Positions 62,094 through 64,000 of a stretch of DNA of 64,000 nucleotides are shown here, one piece after another. The DNA lies in the NCBI GenBank assembly GCA_943325105.2, contig CALPOD020000002.1, positions 1 to 64,000 on the forward strand, given 5' to 3'. The DNA comes from Candidatus Fokinia solitaria. GTDB lineage: Bacteria > Pseudomonadota > Alphaproteobacteria > Rickettsiales > Midichloriaceae. Each line of letters begins with the position of its first letter. Position 1 is the stretch's first letter. The notes under the pieces were generated by a model. The model ran no database searches and was not told where the DNA came from. It worked only from the letters and a program-made list of their open reading frames with translations. Made by a program: the position numbers and the translations under genes.

Positions 62094-62519
62094 ATGAATT
62101 TTCTCGTAGTAAAAGCTGTGCACATAATTGCAATAATATGTTGGATGGCAGCATTACTTTATTTACCAAGGCTTTTTGTATATCACTCATCACATACTAA
62201 TAATGAGGAAATAAATAAGCTTTTTTGTTTAATGGAAAAAAAACTCATAAATATCATTATGCATCCAAGTATGGCTATATCACTAATTACAGGAACTTTG
62301 ATGTTACATCTTGATATGTCATATATGAATTTTTGGTGGATGCATTTGAAGTTGATTTGTATAGTACTGTTAATTTTAACACATAGGTATTTTATGTCTT
62401 TACATCATGCTTTCGTTGAAAGCAGAAATGAAAAGAATGAAATGTTTTTTAGAAAAATCAATGAAATGCCAACGGTTCTCATGATAATAATAGTTTGTTT
62501 AATTGTTTTGAAGCCATAG
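62094..62519 (+). CDS. hemJ: Protoporphyrinogen IX oxidase HemJ
   Basis: Membrane enzyme of the penultimate heme step, typical of alphaproteobacteria. ATG 62094 gives 141 residues beginning MNFLVVKAVHIIAIICWMAA, with the conserved His and then LYLPRLFVYH; four hydrophobic helices follow. The start fits family length and the promoter; ATG 62067 would add nine residues. ddl begins 11 bases after the stop. hemE is 40 kb away in the window. Confidence 0.92.
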   Translation: MNFLVVKAVHIIAIICWMAALLYLPRLFVYHSSHTNNEEINKLFCLMEKKLINIIMHPSMAISLITGTLMLHLDMSYMNFWWMHLKLICIVLLILTHRYFMSLHHAFVESRNEKNEMFFRKINEMPTVLMIIIVCLIVLKP

Positions 62520-62530
62520 TGGGAATCTAA

Positions 62531-64000
62531 ATGAGTATAGAAAGGTTATCTGTTGGTATAGTTTGTGGTGGGCCATCACCTGAAAGAGGTATATCTCTCA
62601 ATTCAGCTAGATCTTTGATGGATCACCTTGATGCAGCTGGATTTGATATCAAAGTAATTTATGTAAATACAAATCTCGAATTCTTCTTGATAGAAAAAGG
62701 GCAGCTATATTCAAATACTCCATCTGACTTTGATTTTAAGTTAAAAAAATATGGCGAAAAGTTAAAATCACCAATGAGTACTCTTAAGAGTTTTGATATT
62801 GTATTTCCTGTTATACATGGAAAATATGGTGAAGATGGTACCCTACAAAAGCTTCTAGAAGATAATAATATTAGATTTGTTGGTTCATCTAGTGAGAGCT
62901 GCCGTACAATGTTTAGTAAGAGTAATGTAAATGCAGTTTTAAAAATCAATGGTTTCGACACTACTGAGTTAGTAAAAATTGATATAGATAAACCAAACTG
63001 GGATTCAGTTGAAACATTAGTCAAAAGACGATCAAAAGTTATAGTTAAACCTAATAGCTCTGGCTCATCGATATGTGTGTATTCTGCTTCAAATTTAGAT
63101 GAGGTAAAGGAGTCAGTTAAGATGATTAAGATGATTGATGATATAGCTGTTGTGGAAGAGTTTTGTGAAGGTCGTGAATTCACAGTAATCGTATTGCAAA
63201 ATCGTGACCCAGTTGCATTAGTACCAACTCAGATAGAAATATTATCTGAAAACAAAATCTTTGATTATAGAAAGAAATATTTACCAACAAATTCAACCAG
63301 ATGGTTTTCTCCTCCTAAATTTAGTAAGGCAGTCACACAATATATTATGCAAAGCGCTGAAAGGATCTTTGAAATTTTTAAGATGCATGACTTTGTGCGA
63401 ATTGATGGATGGGTCTTAAATGATGGAAGAGTTGTGTTTTCAGATATTAATCCAGTCTGCGGCCTTGAGCAAAATAGTTTCTTATTTCAGCAGTCTGCTT
63501 GGGTTGGCATGAGTCATAAAGATGTTTTAAAATTGATTCTTAAAAGTGCCTTTGATCGCTATCAAATTACAATGCCTAAAAGTGAATCAATAGTAGGTAA
63601 ACAAAAGGTTTTTGTAATATTTGGTGGGAATTCAGCTGAAAGACAAGTGTCTCTTATGAGTGGTACAAATGTTTGGTTGAAACTTCTCAATTCAAAATAT
63701 TACCAACCAATTCCTTATATGCTTGATGACAATAGTTTATGGTTTTTGCCTTATCAATATACAATGAGCCATACAGTTGAAGAGATAAAGCATAATTGCA
63801 CTTTTGCTTCTGAAATTATGGATGGATTAAAGGATTATATACAGAATATTCAACAAAGACTTGATATCAGATGTGACCTTGCTATGCCATACAAAATGAG
63901 TATGGATGAATTTTTACAAGAAGTGAAATTAAATCAAGGATTAGTATTTATAGCTCTGCATGGCGGTATAGGAGAAGACGGTACAATCCAAGCATTATTG
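62531..64000 (+). CDS. ddl: Tandem D-alanine--D-alanine ligase (two Ddl modules; 3' end cut by window)
   Basis: ATP-grasp ligase joining two D-Ala for peptidoglycan. Module 1 (about 1-350) is complete: GGPSPERGISLNSA, VIHGKYGEDGTLQ, the ATP-grasp KPNSSGSS, GREFTVIVL and RIDGWVLNDGRVVFSDINP. A second module starts at about residue 357 with KVFVIFGGNSAERQVSLMSG and reaches LHGGIGEDGTIQALL before the sequence ends. Both are in one unbroken frame. In module 1 the metal-site Glu is Asp (SDIN for EAN), so the two may differ in activity. A double Ddl is unusual in bacteria; plants are known to have one. Confidence 0.93.
   Translation, partial: MSIERLSVGIVCGGPSPERGISLNSARSLMDHLDAAGFDIKVIYVNTNLEFFLIEKGQLYSNTPSDFDFKLKKYGEKLKSPMSTLKSFDIVFPVIHGKYGEDGTLQKLLEDNNIRFVGSSSESCRTMFSKSNVNAVLKINGFDTTELVKIDIDKPNWDSVETLVKRRSKVIVKPNSSGSSICVYSASNLDEVKESVKMIKMIDDIAVVEEFCEGREFTVIVLQNRDPVALVPTQIEILSENKIFDYRKKYLPTNSTRWFSPPKFSKAVTQYIMQSAERIFEIFKMHDFVRIDGWVLNDGRVVFSDINPVCGLEQNSFLFQQSAWVGMSHKDVLKLILKSAFDRYQITMPKSESIVGKQKVFVIFGGNSAERQVSLMSGTNVWLKLLNSKYYQPIPYMLDDNSLWFLPYQYTMSHTVEEIKHNCTFASEIMDGLKDYIQNIQQRLDIRCDLAMPYKMSMDEFLQEVKLNQGLVFIALHGGIGEDGTIQALL

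Overview
The window looks like a chromosome segment of an intracellular alphaproteobacterium of the order Rickettsiales. It is very AT-rich and densely coded, with small gaps, standard stop usage and no insertion sequences. The markers are a sodB-virB8-virB9-virB10-virB11 block (the rickettsial vir homolog T4SS layout), a nuoJKLMN complex I block, an M16 mitochondrial-processing-peptidase-like protease, a very large NAD-glutamate dehydrogenase, Coq7, UbiB, HemJ, a MidA/NDUFAF7 homolog and a DsbD-like protein. The sodB-virB linkage is the one known from Anaplasmataceae. However, kdsB (LPS), phbB and a nearly full peptidoglycan set (mraY, murB, murF, glmM, uppS, ddl) argue against a typical Anaplasma or Wolbachia. 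A Midichloriaceae-like or other deep rickettsial lineage is my inference.

Layout. 1-5 kb: mraY (cut at the left edge), an unknown membrane protein, ubiB, a HAD phosphatase and an MscS channel. 5-12.9 kb: adk, nuoJ-K-L-M-N, prfA. 12.9-14.6 kb: lineage-specific helical proteins, one split by a frameshift. 14.6-17.5 kb: phbB, rnd, murB. 17.6-22 kb: sodB and virB8-11, without virD4. 22.0-22.3 kb: a noncoding region of about ten 9-bp repeats at 10-11 bp phase plus an AT-only stretch, directly before hemE; this is my candidate replication origin. 22.3-33.2 kb: hemE, rsmG, M16 protease, plsC, ribB, dsbD, smpB, a nucleotidyltransferase, tolB, trmB, an unknown gene, tatD. 33.2-43.4 kb: rpsB, rpsT, rpsD, a lipoprotein, cdsA, glmM, a SugE-type exporter, tRNA-Thr, a two-gene ABC transporter, rsfS, a YfgM-like protein, uppS, tsf, yajC. 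43.6-50.4 kb: three unknown proteins behind good sigma70 promoters, kdsB, gmk, cspA, a BPL_N amidotransferase-like protein, a MidA methyltransferase. 50.5-64 kb: gdh, murF, a fatty acid desaturase with an odd tail, a lipoprotein, dnaX, ybaB, dksA, coq7, an unknown gene, hemJ, and a tandem D-Ala-D-Ala ligase gene that runs off the right edge.

How the genes fit together. The cell appears to make its own peptidoglycan and at least part of an LPS, to respire aerobically through complex I and ubiquinone, to make heme, to feed glutamate into the TCA cycle, and to export effectors through a VirB-type T4SS. Effector candidates are the unknown helical or coiled-coil proteins near 13-14.5, 43.6-45.7 and 47.3 kb.

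The most interesting signals are the origin-like repeat array beside hemE, the tandem Ddl gene, a possible programmed -1 frameshift site in dnaX laid out as in E. coli, a BPL_N gene whose real N-terminus has no standard start codon, and the frameshifted repeat-protein gene. No gene-free stretch exceeds 300 bases. All family assignments come from reading motifs, not from database searches.
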